From contig JAAAJB010000127.1 of NCBI GenBank assembly GCA_016098155.1, positions 1 to 64,000 on the forward strand: 64,000 nt of DNA. Direction: 5' to 3'. Numbering within the stretch: the stretch's first letter is position 1; each line of letters opens with the position of its first letter. Below, piece after piece: positions 27,297 to 38,113 of this stretch. The translations under genes and the position numbers were made by a program. Under the pieces are notes generated by a model that searched no databases, was not told the origin of the DNA, and saw nothing but the letters and a program-made list of their open reading frames with translations. This stretch comes from Actinomortierella ambigua. Taxonomy: Eukaryota; Mortierellomycota; Mortierellomycetes; Mortierellales; Mortierellaceae.

Positions 27297-27915
27297 TTGC
27301 CGGCTGCAAAGGCAGCGAAGCTTGTGGACCTGTCCGATTGGCACACCCATGACCAGATGGCAGCGCAAGAAATAGATAGCATGCGGACACACAGAGTGGA
27401 TTCTATCGCAGATATCAATCCAGGCCCCCATGAAACAGTCAGTAGCATCCACATGGTATTGAGGGTCAAACTAAAAGACTTGTCAAAGTCAAAGATCTAC
27501 GCCGCATATGTGGAAGAAATGTTGCCCCTCCTTGAAACGTATCTTTGAGAATCTTGAGAACAGGATCATCTACAGGTTTTATCAGCTGAATCGAAGCGTA
27601 AAGTGGTCGCTAGGTGGGCTTTTCGATCGATGAAAGGACTATTCATGGTGATTAAGAAGACTCACGAGCAGATTACTTCAGGCCAAGACTCCAAGGAAGC
27701 AGATTCGCTCAGTGCATCATGCATCTTCCAAGCCTGGTTCGCTCGATCGCGATCACGGAGTGGCCAGCAGCATGGCTCAGGGCATGCTCCAGCTCATCAA
27801 GGATTAAACCTGACCGGAGCAACTGGGACACAAGACGATAGTCTGAGTGCCCTCGTAGAGAAACACGCGCTCTTACGGCTGCCTTCAGGCACGAACACGG
27901 TTCTTGTGCTGTGCT
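27297..27915 (+). pseudogene. Second decayed coding relic, plus strand
   Basis: Plus-strand frames give coding-like pieces in order: DLSDWHTHDQMAAQEIDSMR and VLRVKLKDLSKSKIYAAYVE ending in a stop at about 27546; then, in the same frame, NLENRIIYRFYQLNRSVKW before another stop; then frame changes with HGVASSMAQGMLQLIKD near 27770. No start context, no splice sites that rescue it, and no family recognised. Best read as a fragment of a gene or repeat-derived ORF. Confidence 0.3.
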
Positions 27916-28521
27916 AAATTATAGGAAAAAATGTGTTTAAAATCAGCTAGCAGGTAAACTTTGTAAAGTTCAGCCACGTCACTCATTTTTTTTTATTTCA
28001 GCAGGATTCGTACTTCTCTCACTTCCTGCCTTTTTTTTTTCTCTCTCTCTCTCTCTTTCTCTCTTTCGCCTAAACCTTTCTTCGACAACCAAATCCCTCA
28101 ACAGCCATCCAATTGTCAACATCGTACCAAAACCCCGTTCTCTCGTATTCATTCTCATTCATCCATTCAATCAATCCAACCCACACTGCGCATCCTCTTA
28201 CAGCTGTGCTGATCCAGACCCGCAAATACTACTTTTTTTTTATCACCTCCATCCATCACTCCTTCCTTGGATCGCAACGAAACGAACAGTTTTTTCACAG
28301 CTGGTTCAGAATCAAGCATTCTATCTCTCAATTCCGTGTATTCTCTCCCATCAGACTCTTCCTCTCTCCTCTCGCACGTACTCACTCACTCACTCCCTCA
28401 CTCACACGACCGGCCAACCCATCAACCATAACATCCGGTCCTACAATCAATCCCTCCTTTTCCCCTTCCCCTTCATTTCCTGACCTCCCCTTCCGTCGAT
28501 ACGCGTATATTCACCATATCA

Positions 28522-30448
28522 ATGGCTACTCAACAACAACCACACATGTCGTACGTTTCAAATTAGTCCATTCTTGATGAACTGAACTTGTAGATCACTC
28601 TGACGACAGACAAACTGAATGTCCATGGTTGCTCATCTGCTCCTTTTCTTTCTTTCTTTCTTTCCTTCTTTTACCTTCTTTACCCCTACGACAATCATAT
28701 GACAGGCATGAAAATGACAGCTGGAAGAAACAATTGAACCTGCCAGCAAAAGACAGCCGCCCACAGACCGAGGTAGGCTGGATGAAAATGTCGAGGCCAC
28801 TCTTGTTTTGATCTGTGAAGAATGTAGCCGGGAGAAAGGAACCATCCGTTTTTGCCTAACGCTTCTTCACTATTATTTTCGTTTTTCGCCCCTATTTCCC
28901 ACTTTCTCCCACTTCTCCCGCTCCTGTCCTTCCTCCCCCCCCCCCAATCCGCCCCGCGTCTCCCTCCTTGCAAACACCCACACGCACACAACACACACAC
29001 ACTCTATTTGAAATTCTCATCCACTTGCCTTACACAACTCACAGGACGTCACAGCCACAAAAGGCAACGAGTTTGAGGACTACTTCTTGAAGCGCGAGCT
29101 GCTGATGGGCATCTTCGAGGCTGGCTTCGAGCGGCCTTCGCCTATCCAGGAAGAGTCTATCCCCATCGCCCTCGCTGGTCGTGACATCCTTGCCCGTGCC
29201 AAGAACGGAACGGGTAAGACGGCCGCCTTTGTCATTCCCTCGCTCGAAAAGGTCAACCTCAAGAAGAACAAGATCCAAGCACTGCTCCTTGTCCCCACCC
29301 GCGAGCTTGCTCTTCAGACAGCCCAGGTCTGCAAGACCCTCGGCAAGCACATGGGCGTCCAGGTCATGGTCACCACCGGAGGCACCACCCTCAAGGACGA
29401 CATTATGCGCCTGTCCGAGACCGTTCACATCGTCGTCGGTACCCCGGGCCGTATCCTGGATCTGGCGGGAAAGGGCGTCGCTGACTTTAGCGAGTGCTCT
29501 ACCTTTGTCATGGACGAGGCCGATAAGCTGCTCAGCCCTGAATTCTCGCCCATTGTGGAGCAGCTGCTTACCTACTTCCCCAAGGATCGCCAAATCATGC
29601 TCTACAGTGCCACGTTCCCGCTTATCGTAAAGTCGTTCAAGGACAAGCATCTGGTCAAGCCCTACGAGATCAACCTGATGGACGAGCTGACACTGCGCGG
29701 TGTGACCCAGTACTATGCATTTGTTGAGGAGCGCCAAAAGGTGCACTGCCTGAACACGTTGTTCTCGAAGCTGCAGATCAACCAGTCCATCATCTTTTGC
29801 AACTCGACAAACCGTGTCGAGTTGCTGGCCAAGAAGATCACCGAGCTGGGTTACTCGTGCTTCTACTCCCATGCCAAGATGCTGCAGTCGCACCGTAACC
29901 GTGTCTTCCACGACTTTCGCAACGGTGTCTGCCGTAACCTCGTCTGCTCGGATCTGCTGACGCGTGGTATCGATATCCAGGCTGTCAATGTTGTCATCAA
30001 CTTTGACTTTCCCAAGAATGCCGAGACCTACCTCCATCGTATCGGTCGTTCGGGACGCTTTGGTCATCTTGGTTTGGCCATCAACCTGATCACTTACGAA
30101 GATCGATTCAACCTGTACAAGATTGAGCAGGAGCTGGGTACTGAGATTCAGGCCATCCCCCCCGTCATTGACAAACGTCTCTATGTCGCCCCCTCGGCTC
30201 TGGATGATGTTCAGCAACAGCAGCATCAACAACAACAGCAACAACAGCAGCAGCAGCAGCAGCAGAAACAGCCACTGCCTCACCAATCTCACCCGCAACA
30301 AATGCAGCAGCAGCAGCAGTTCCACCAACAACAGCAATATCACCAGAACCACTACCATCCGCAGCAGCACCAGATGCAGTACCATCAACAGCAGATGCAC
30401 CACCAGCAATTGCAGCAGCAACAGCGTTTGCAACAACAGCGGCGATAA
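28522..30448 (+). CDS. DHH1: DHH1/DDX6 DEAD-box RNA helicase, 3 exons
   Basis: Exons 28522-28550, 28706-28772 and 29045-30448 join in phase to 499 residues. Dhh1 is a cytoplasmic P-body helicase that represses translation and promotes mRNA decapping. Motifs are all present: Q-motif ([14 protein letters not shown]), Walker [25 protein letters not shown] (VMDEADKL), [14 protein letters not shown] and [10 protein letters not shown]. The N-terminal [20 protein letters not shown] block is Dhh1-specific. The C-terminal 90 residues are Gln/His-rich and variable. The first coding exon is only 29 nt. Donors GTACGT and GTAGGC; acceptors GACAG and CACAG. A 465-codon antisense frame covers exon 3 and is a codon-bias shadow. 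Confidence 0.97.
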
Positions 30449-31545
30449 GCATGTCGCTGAAGACTGTTGGCAGACAACTTTTCGGAAATGAACGATTTTG
30501 TTGATATCCTACCTCCTCCCTTCACCTCCTCTCCTCCACTTTGTTACCTTCCCATCATCGCTCATTCATTTGTCTATATTCCTTCTCTACTCCATCACCA
30601 CTACCGACACTGCCTTCTCCTCACTCCGTCTTTCCTGCCCTTTATTCTCTCTCTGTTTCCCTTACAGTCTCCTTCCATCTTGACCACCCATCCCCTGCCT
30701 TTTTATTGTCTTTCCGGCCCGCCTTGCCACACTTTTCCTTTTTTTATTTCTAAGGCGGCGACGTCCCTCTTAACTGTCGAGTGCTCTGGATGGAGCCGCA
30801 CGGACAAAGCATAATCAAGAAACTGACAGTTTGACTGAAGATTGGCGAGCAGGAATGCCTGAAAAAGAATCACCTCTACACCAAGACAAGCACGATGTCT
30901 CCTGGTTCTCTCACATCCTCGAGCAGCTCTCATCCAGCCTTTGTTTATTGTCCTTCCTATCTTCCCCGGCCTAATTTGTACCCCTCTGGTCACGCCCGCT
31001 TTCTTTTGTTCCCACTTTGCCTTTGTTCTTTTTTCAACACATTTGTTTTTGATTCGCTTTTCTTTACCATGTAGAACATCCTTCACCACCCCTTTTTTTT
31101 GTATTTTCCTGTTGTATTTCGTGTGGTTGCGTTTTGGTTTTTTGGTTACTTTGTTGTTGTGGTTTTTTTTCTTTCTATTATCTTTTAGTTTCTTACGGAG
31201 AGGGTTCACGGGCGAACGATCCTATCTCACAGGATGTCCATGCTGCTTGGACAGACCCCACTTGCAGCTTTTTTTTTTGACGACCCTCTTTTTTTTCACC
31301 TCTTCAAATTGTCCTTTGTGAAACGAAAGACGCTCCTCGTTGTTTGTCACTACCGAAGGAAGAGACGTTAGCACCATTCCGTTCTCCTTCCTCCGCCTTA
31401 ATAAATCCAAACCATTCATGAAGGGGGTGACAGGCAAGAAGATGAAGAAAAGAAAATATCGCTCACAACTTATTTTTTTTGACATGTATTTTGGTTGGAT
31501 GCAAAGAAGGAAAGTGAAAAGAGTGGCAATGGTGGGAGGGAGAGA
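30449..31545. other. Convergent intergenic region between DHH1 and RRP42
   Basis: 3' flanks of two convergent genes. Pyrimidine-rich 30500-30750 and T-rich 31010-31190 on the plus strand. No coding sequence or RNA gene seen. Confidence 0.7.
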
Positions 31546-32801
31546 CTATTGGGCAAAGAACCCATACTTCTGTGGGGGCTTGCCCTGCATTCTCATTGAC
31601 AGGTCAGTGGCTGCCTCAGCCTCGATCTTCGCGTCGAGCTGCTTGATCAACGCCTGGCCCATTGTCTTTCCTGATTGAATCATCTCCAACAGTAGGCTGG
31701 GCTCCATGCAGCCCTCCTGGCTCTTCTGCAGTCCGCATACTTGGCCATACTTGTTCACAGCAATAGTTAACCGTGCTTCCGTTACCAATTCCTCTAATGG
31801 TGATGCATCCACAATGTACCGTGCTCCAATCTAGTACCAAAAGAGGTGATTAGTTGTTAGTGAAAAAAGTGGATATACTCTCATAAAAAAATGCTCAGGA
31901 TACAACCTTCCAATCGCCATTCTACTCTTCCTTCCCCTTTTTTACCTTATTCAGGGTGACGCAAATCGGCATATTCTCACGTCCTTCAATTGTGACCATA
32001 TCCTCTGTATCGTCCTGAAGCTCAAAGTCAAACTGACCATCGCCAAACTCCTGCAACTGTGTCTTGGGGATCTGGGTATCAAAAATAGCGGCGCGTGTTC
32101 CCATCAGCAAGGCGTCGATGATGTTGCCGCCATAGTCAAGGATCAGAGCATCAATGTACAGGATCCAGCATAGCCGACCGGGGATGATGCAAAGCTTCGA
32201 GAGATCAATGCCCGCCGCACCTCCTTTGGAAGATGGTGTCGATGATGGTTTGGATGTTGCTGAGGGTGATGATGCATCAGTCGATGTAGAGTCCACCATG
32301 GCATTCCCGCTGCTCAGAATACGTGCCATGATCTGCGACAGCTCGTTGTTCACGTCATCTGCGCCTCGTCCCTCCCATCCTTGAGATGCACTAGGTACGC
32401 TGTTGACATAAAAAAAATAATAGTAAATAAATAAACAAGTTAGCATAGGCGTCAGACACATATTGACTTTTCTGGCATTTGCATTCCTACTACTTCACAA
32501 AGAAGTTCTGGCGTGGTGAACTCTCTTACCACTCAACAGAGCAAATGATCTGTCCTTTATCGGCACCATCGCCAGTCTCGGAATCGACCAGCACTGGTCC
32601 AATTTCTGCGCGCACGCTGACAAGCATATCTGTGCCACCTGCAATCTTGACACGAGCAGATCCGCTGGTCTGTGAAATGATGCCCGTCTCAATGCTGACT
32701 TCTCGGTAATCTCCACGTTGCCGGCCATCGGCCCGGACATTTGCCTCGACACCCTTGAGGATGTAATCGCGCTCTGCAGGTGAAATCAAGTTGGTAGGCA
32801 T
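31546..32801 (-). CDS. RRP42: RRP42/EXOSC7 exosome ring subunit (RNase PH fold), 3 exons
   Basis: Exons 32801-32530, 32399-31946 and 31830-31546 (minus) join in phase to 336 residues. Rrp42 is one of six catalytically inert RNase PH-like subunits of the eukaryotic exosome core ring, used in 3'-5' RNA processing and decay. The sequence shows the family start (LISPAERDYILKGVEANVR), ADGRQRGDYREVSIETGIIS, GSARVKIAGGTDMLVSVRAE, CSVECVPSAS across splice 1, and the C-terminal LCWILYIDALILDYGGNIID and PICVTLNK. Compared with yeast and human proteins it is longer because of a Ser/Thr/Pro-rich insert (about residues 116-136), probably a surface loop. Donors GTAAGA and GTAAAA. The ATG is confirmed by the conserved N-terminus. 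Confidence 0.95.
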
Positions 32802-32992
32802 GCTTGTGGGTGGTGGTTTTGAGCTTGGAAAAAAAAGAAAGTTTTGGACAAGACTTGTTCTGTTTTGCCATCCATTCTGGTGACTGCCCTTCGGTGGGGA
32901 GGCGAAGAGTTGGGTGCTTGTCTCGGGATTACCAATGAGCTTCTTCTGACCACTTCCTCCTACTTCAACCTCATACAGTCCATATTATCGCC
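32802..32992. promoter_or_regulatory. Divergent promoter shared by RRP42 and GRX5
   Basis: Only 191 bases separate the divergent start codons of RRP42 (minus) and GRX5 (plus), so both promoters and 5' leaders must overlap here. No clear TATA box is visible. Confidence 0.7.
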
Positions 32993-34057
32993 ATGAACTT
33001 CCTCCGCGCTACTACTCGTCTGGTAATGACAATGCGCTCGGAACCATATCATTCGACATGTACTGCTTTTTCCCAACAACATTCACCTTCCTGAATGACA
33101 TGCATTGACCATCGGAGCATGACTTTTTTTTTCTCTGCCCACTCATAAACCTCTGACAGGCCGCCTCGCCAAGCAACTTCCTTCTGACTCGCCGCACTGC
33201 TCTCCCAGCCACCTCTTTTGCCGTTCGTCACCTTTCCGACAGCACCCGGAAGTCTATTGAGGATGTAAGTTGAGTGTTGCAGGATCCAACGTGATCCGGA
33301 TATGATTTTTTTTTTTTTCACCAGGGGGGAGTCATTTTCTGAACCGAGCTGACACCCGATGCTCTTGACTGGAATTAGGTTCTCTCCAAGAACAAGTTGG
33401 TCGTCTTCATGAAGGGTTACCCTCGTCAGCCCATGGTATGTCCCGAATGCTTGTTCCTGGATCTGATCAAAGACATTTGCGATAGTTAGTTGGCGATACT
33501 GAAGACACCCCCCCCCCTATTTTCATCCATCCTCTTGTAATACCTACAGTGCGGTTTCAGCCGTGCTGTGATGCAGATTATGGAAGTTCAAGGTAACATC
33601 AATGGAGAAGCGAATCATGCCTGATCACTATTTCTTCAGCGGAACGAATGAATGTCTACCATGGTCCGATCGGAGCAGCTCACGATTCATATCTTTATCT
33701 ATCGACTGTACATAGGTGTTGATCTGGATACTCTTAAGACCTTTAACATTCTGGAGGATGAGGAGCTGCGCTCTGGCATGAAGGAGTTTTCGTAAGTTTT
33801 TTTTTTTAGTTACGGTGACTGGTCACCAAAATGTCTGTATGCAGATTATTCCCCACTGACCCACCCTAACTCCGTCCATTTGTACTGCATAAAATAGGTC
33901 CTGGCCCACATTCCCTCAGGTCTACATTGGCGGCGAGTTTGTTGGCGGCTGCGATATTATGGTGAACATGCACCAGTCAGGAGAGCTTGAGGACTTGCTG
34001 GTCAAGGAGGGTATTGTCGAGCCTGAGCCTCAGGAGAACCCTCGCGCTTCTTCGTAG
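32993..34057 (+). CDS. GRX5: Mitochondrial monothiol glutaredoxin Grx5, 6 exons
   Basis: Exons 32993-33022, 33160-33264, 33379-33435, 33550-33592, 33716-33791 and 33898-34057 join in phase to 156 residues. Grx5 passes [2Fe-2S] clusters from the Isu scaffold to apoproteins in the mitochondrial matrix. The first about 37 residues are basic, Ser-rich and lack acids ([20 protein letters not shown]), a mitochondrial presequence. The active site CGFS begins exactly at exon 4 (KGYPRQPM before the splice). GSH-binding and fold motifs follow: [28 protein letters not shown] replaces the usual KGTPxxP, with Lys retained. The six exons are very small (30-160 nt). Spacing to FOL3 is only 112 bases. Confidence 0.96.
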
Positions 34058-34169
34058 ATACGTATCTTCCCACATCAATTTAAAAAGCTCTTTTACCCAA
34101 CAATCCCCACCTCTTCCCCACAACACCTCTTTTCTTCACGAACGACAAAAAAAAAAGGCTCGGAAAAAT

Positions 34170-35660
34170 ATGGACTTGGGACTTGAACGCATTCACCGAT
34201 TGCTCAAGGCATTGGCACCTCGCGATGCACAGAGTCCACCCCAGGAGACATTCCCTGTGATTCATGTAGCGGGCACAAATGGCAAGGGCTCGATTTGTGC
34301 ATACCTGTCGTACATGCTCCAGGCGTCAGGGTTCCGCGTCGGGCGGTACAATTCACCCCATTTGCTGATTCCGCGCGACACCATCCAGATTAACAATCAG
34401 CCCATCTCTCAGGAGGACTATGATGCACTCTATCGATACGTCCAAGAGACCGACAAGGCTTGCAAGATCGAGGCCACTTCATTTGAGACCCTGACCGCGG
34501 TGGCGTACTGTTACTTTGCCTATGGTGGCGTTCCCTCCTCTACCTCCTCATCGCCATCCTCTTCTTCCTTTGTCGATATCGCTGTGATCGAAGTCGGCGT
34601 CGGCGGTCGGCTGGACGCGACGAATGTCCTCCCACCGCCCAAGGCGTGTGTGATTGCCTCGATCGGCATGGACCATGGCGCCCTGCTGGGCAACACCATT
34701 GACAAGATTGCATTTGAGAAGGCTGGGATCATCAAGACTGGTACTCCCGTCATTGTGGCTCCTCAACGTGAAGGCGAGGCTGTCTACGAGGTGGTGGAGC
34801 GTCGTGCACAGCAGGTCGGAGCGGGCCCGGTCGTCCGTGTCGTGGCCGCCGAGTGGTGTGCTGGCGATGATGATGACGACGATCACCACCACGGTGGCCA
34901 TCTTCGAACCGGCGGGTGGGCCAGACTGAAGCCAGATTCTAGCAACCGTGGCCCCTCAAAGGTGTGGGTCCCACTGCTCGGTGATTTTCAGCTCGAGAAT
35001 GCGGCGACAGCCATCGCTGCCATTCAAGCGCTGAGAGACAGCGATAGCAACACCGTCGATCGGAAGTGGTCTTCTCGCATTTCTGACGCCACCATTCAGG
35101 AGGGTATGTCCAAGACGGTGTGGCCGGGACGACTGCAGTGGATTGAGCCAGAGGATGGCAGTGGAGGAGGACGTGGGATCATCCAGGCAAGAATGTTGGT
35201 GGATGGAGCCCACAACCCGGCCTCGGCCGTGGCGTTGCGAGCCTATGTCGAGCAATGCGTCACAATCCTGTCGAGGAAGTCGTCGTTGTCGCCCGTGCGT
35301 GTTCACTGGATTATGGCCTTTACTAGAGGCAAGGACGTGAAGGAGATGTTTGATATCCTGTTTGCACCGTTTGCGACATTGACCCAGACACGTTCCACTG
35401 TGTCGATTGTCGAGTATAGCCCGCCCGAAGGGATGCCATGGGTCTCACCCACCCCAGCACAGGAGGTGCGAGAGCAATTGGTCGCCTATGCCGACGATCA
35501 TAAGACGAATACCACTGTTGAGGAGGTGCATGCGTTCGGCACAAGGCTACAGGATGCACTCGACTGGGTGTGGGAGCACCGCCAGGATCATGATCTTGTA
35601 GTCCTGTGTGGATCTCTGTATTTGGTGGCAGATCTCCTGAGGCTCTCAAACAGAGAGTAA
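34170..35660 (+). CDS. FOL3: Dihydrofolate synthase / folylpolyglutamate synthase family (Fol3-like), intronless
   Basis: 496 residues, single exon. It adds glutamate to dihydropteroate (or folate) with ATP. Visible: N-terminal MDLGLERIHRLLKALA, ATP-binding P-loop HVAGTNGKGS (about 33-41), YNSPHL (about 60-65), TSFETLTAVAY, VGVGGRLDATNVL, IGMDHGALLGNTIDKIAFEK, and the C-terminal Mur-ligase-like VDGAHNPASA. The short N-terminus without a targeting peptide, and the overall pattern, fit the yeast Fol3 branch better than Met7, but the assignment between the two is inference. An internal acidic/His-rich insert (DDDDDDHHHGG, about residue 232) enlarges it over yeast Fol3. The chosen ATG matches the family N-terminus; the frame is open further 5' into the GRX5 gene but that is not used. 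Confidence 0.9.
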   Translation: MDLGLERIHRLLKALAPRDAQSPPQETFPVIHVAGTNGKGSICAYLSYMLQASGFRVGRYNSPHLLIPRDTIQINNQPISQEDYDALYRYVQETDKACKIEATSFETLTAVAYCYFAYGGVPSSTSSSPSSSSFVDIAVIEVGVGGRLDATNVLPPPKACVIASIGMDHGALLGNTIDKIAFEKAGIIKTGTPVIVAPQREGEAVYEVVERRAQQVGAGPVVRVVAAEWCAGDDDDDDHHHGGHLRTGGWARLKPDSSNRGPSKVWVPLLGDFQLENAATAIAAIQALRDSDSNTVDRKWSSRISDATIQEGMSKTVWPGRLQWIEPEDGSGGGRGIIQARMLVDGAHNPASAVALRAYVEQCVTILSRKSSLSPVRVHWIMAFTRGKDVKEMFDILFAPFATLTQTRSTVSIVEYSPPEGMPWVSPTPAQEVREQLVAYADDHKTNTTVEEVHAFGTRLQDALDWVWEHRQDHDLVVLCGSLYLVADLLRLSNRE

Positions 35661-35788
35661 AAAAAAAAATCTCAGTCATCACTGCGCGTTGTAGATATCA
35701 CCCCCACTTCTCCATCCCACGCCATTCTCATTAGCTTCCCCTGCCCTCATTCTACGACCCTCAACTTCATTACATCTCACAACTCCCC

Positions 35789-35796
35789 TATATAAG
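35789..35796 (+). promoter_or_regulatory. TATA-box-like element before the CENP-B-like gene
   Basis: TATATAAG about 45 bases before the ATG at 35840, within the 179-base gap after FOL3. The spacing would leave a very short 5' leader. Confidence 0.5.
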
Positions 35797-35839
35797 ACTT
35801 GTCGCATCAGAAGTCATCACCACAGAGTTTGCCCTCGCA

Positions 35840-38113
35840 ATGTCACCAAAGAGATCGCGCAAGCGACCGGCCGAAGATGCTGGAATGACAGAAGAAGGTA
35901 TAAGGAAGGGAGGGAAGGAAAACAAAAACGAATAAAGAGACGACTGGGCGTCTGGTATTGGGCAGGTTGTGATTACTCAACATCTCTTTGATGTATTGGC
36001 TCTCTACTCTACAGCATCTCTCGGAACAACAGAGCAGGTCCACCAACCCAAGGCTCTCAGCGCTGTTGCCAGCGATGAAGGCGCCCGTCAAGACATGACT
36101 CTCTCGACTTCATCAACCGTGGGACCAGCGCCGTCGTCCTCGGCACTGGCGAACATGGCAGCCACGGCGGCAACGACAACAGCGACAGACGACACTACAA
36201 TGATGGATATGGTAGCGACGGACATTGCCGAGGTGAACCAGCAAATGTATCGAAGCAAGTACAAGAAGCGTATCGCGATCAGCCTTACACAAAAGCAGGA
36301 CATCTGCCGGTACCAGACCATGCACCCAAATGCCCGTTTCCACGAGATCAATCAGGCACTCGGGCTCGAGCTCGAGCGGACGACGATCCTCAAGATTGTG
36401 CGCGACAAGGACAAGTGGTTGGGGATCGACTCTTCGGGGACGGCGGGTCACAAGACTTGCTTCCGCGCCTCACGGTATGCGATGATCAACCGTGCCACGG
36501 CCTTGTGGCTCCAGGCGGAACACCCAGATTTCTTAAGGAGCTTCTTTGTGCATGGCTACAATGTCCTGCCCATGTCCGCTCTGGCCAGAATGTCTGACAA
36601 TGACGACGATGATAATGTTCATGATGAGGATGGGGATGAGGAGGAGGGTGATGCTTCCTCGGCTTTGCATGCTCCTGCGCAGTATGGCGAGTCGGCATCA
36701 TCATCGCTACTGCATCCACCGCCGCCAATTTTAGTGGGATTGCCTTTAGTTGAGGAGAGCAGCAGCGCTGACATCACCGCCACTACCACCACGGCTCGTC
36801 ATCACGAAACTCGGATATTGAGTGATGTACTACTACCTCCGTGTGACTACGATGAGAGCACCGCCGCACTCCACTCGTTATCAGAAGCGGCAGCTGATGC
36901 AGCAAGGCAGCTCACGGAAGGTCGCTCAGACGAAGTGAATACGCTGATGACAGCACAGTTTGGGCAGCACTCGCGGCCACCACTGCCGCAGCAGCAGCAG
37001 CAGCAGCAGCAGCAAGAGGAAGAACGAGAGCACGAGCGACCACAGCATGGATCAGAGCGATTACCGCCACCAGCACAGCCACAACTACAGCCGCAGCCAC
37101 GGTCACGGCTACGACCACGACCAAGCAGGGCACACGGTACAACAGCGGGCACGATGACGACAGAAACGGAGGGGGAGGGGGGGATCCCAGAGCTTCCATC
37201 GCACGAGTTCCTGTTGCGAACGATTCCGTCCAAGGCGTTGGTGTTTGCACAACTGTACCAAGAATCAGGGTTCAAGGCTTCGGCAGGTTGGCTGGAGGGC
37301 TTTCGGCGGAGGCTCGAGTTGAGTTCGCTGCCAGAGATTGCGGCGACGCTAGAGAGGCTGCCAAGGGAGTCGCCACCGTTCTACCGGGTCATCACACCTC
37401 TGACACCGCCACCATCGATGGGGACGACGACGACGACGACGATGACGGGAAGTATGGTACCTTCGTCATCGGTGTTGATGACGACAACTATGATTGGTTC
37501 TGAAACATTGACCACTGTACCCCAAGGAACATGGACATCGACCCCACCACTGCCGCTGCTGCCGCCTCCGCAAGCTTTGGTGAACCATCCTCCTAGTGGT
37601 GGTGACTCAGGTCTCTCTGCATCGATAGCGAGCACATCAGTAACACCAGTGATAACAACAGATCATCAAGTGATGCAGATGGTTCAGGCCGAGTTTGCTG
37701 AAAAGTCCAATGCGTCAGCAAAGAGAAGGAGAGTCGGCGATAGAGGGTCAGTGGCTGTAGGGGACGATGATGATGATGGCGGTGGTGCTGAAGAGAGGGT
37801 CGATGGCCCCAGCATTGCCAACGATCAGGAGGGAGAGATGCCATTAGACCATCAGCCTCATCTCCACCAGCAGGACTCTGACCAACAACAACAACAACCA
37901 GCAAGAGCCGATGAGATTGAGCCATTGACTCGAATTGGTGGCGTTGAGATCTGCTCACCCGAAGATCTGTATCGGGTGGTCACGAGCCTCATCCGATGGA
38001 TGCAGCGAGGGTCAGTCGAGTACCAGTTTGACGATCGTCAAGGATTTTACCGACAGCTGGATTCACTCCGGGAGCAAGTCGTCCAACGAGCTTTTGCCCA
38101 CCTACGATCTTGA
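35840..38113 (+). CDS. CENP-B/Abp1-like DNA-binding protein without a transposase domain
   Basis: Exons 35840-35897 and 36015-38113 join in phase 1 to 718 residues (donor GTATAA, acceptor CTACAG). The N-terminus is basic (MSPKRSRKRPAED), likely a nuclear signal. Residues about 94-155 form a CENP-B N-terminal helix-turn-helix (YKKRIAISLTQKQDICRYQ; HEINQALGLELERTTILKIV). The second, CENPB-type HTH starts at about 165 (YAMINRATALWLQAEHPDF) but its recognition half (PSKALVFAQLYQESGFKASA, GWLEGFRRRLELSS) appears only at about 422-453, after about 210 residues of Asp-, Gln- and Ser-rich insert. No DDE catalytic core follows; instead there is a Thr/Ser-rich linker, a KRRR basic patch and a conserved-looking helical end (IWMQRG-type, FYRQLDSLREQVVQRAFAHL). 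This suggests a domesticated pogo-derived protein acting at chromatin, but no partner is evident. Confidence 0.85.

Larger units (their letters stand above)
25476..28521. other. Relic-rich region and DHH1 promoter
   Basis: No intact gene. 25480-26050 includes a run of about 27 A (25935-25961). 26050-27060 and 27250-27915 carry coding-like fragments in shifting frames (listed separately). 27170-27235 is AT-rich. 27990-28500 is CT-rich on the plus strand, the orientation expected upstream of DHH1. Confidence 0.5.

Noticed and set aside
29039..30436. 465-codon open frame antisense to DHH1
   Set aside because: It mirrors DHH1 exon 3 exactly, is Leu-rich because it reads CAG/CAA runs backwards, and has no domain.
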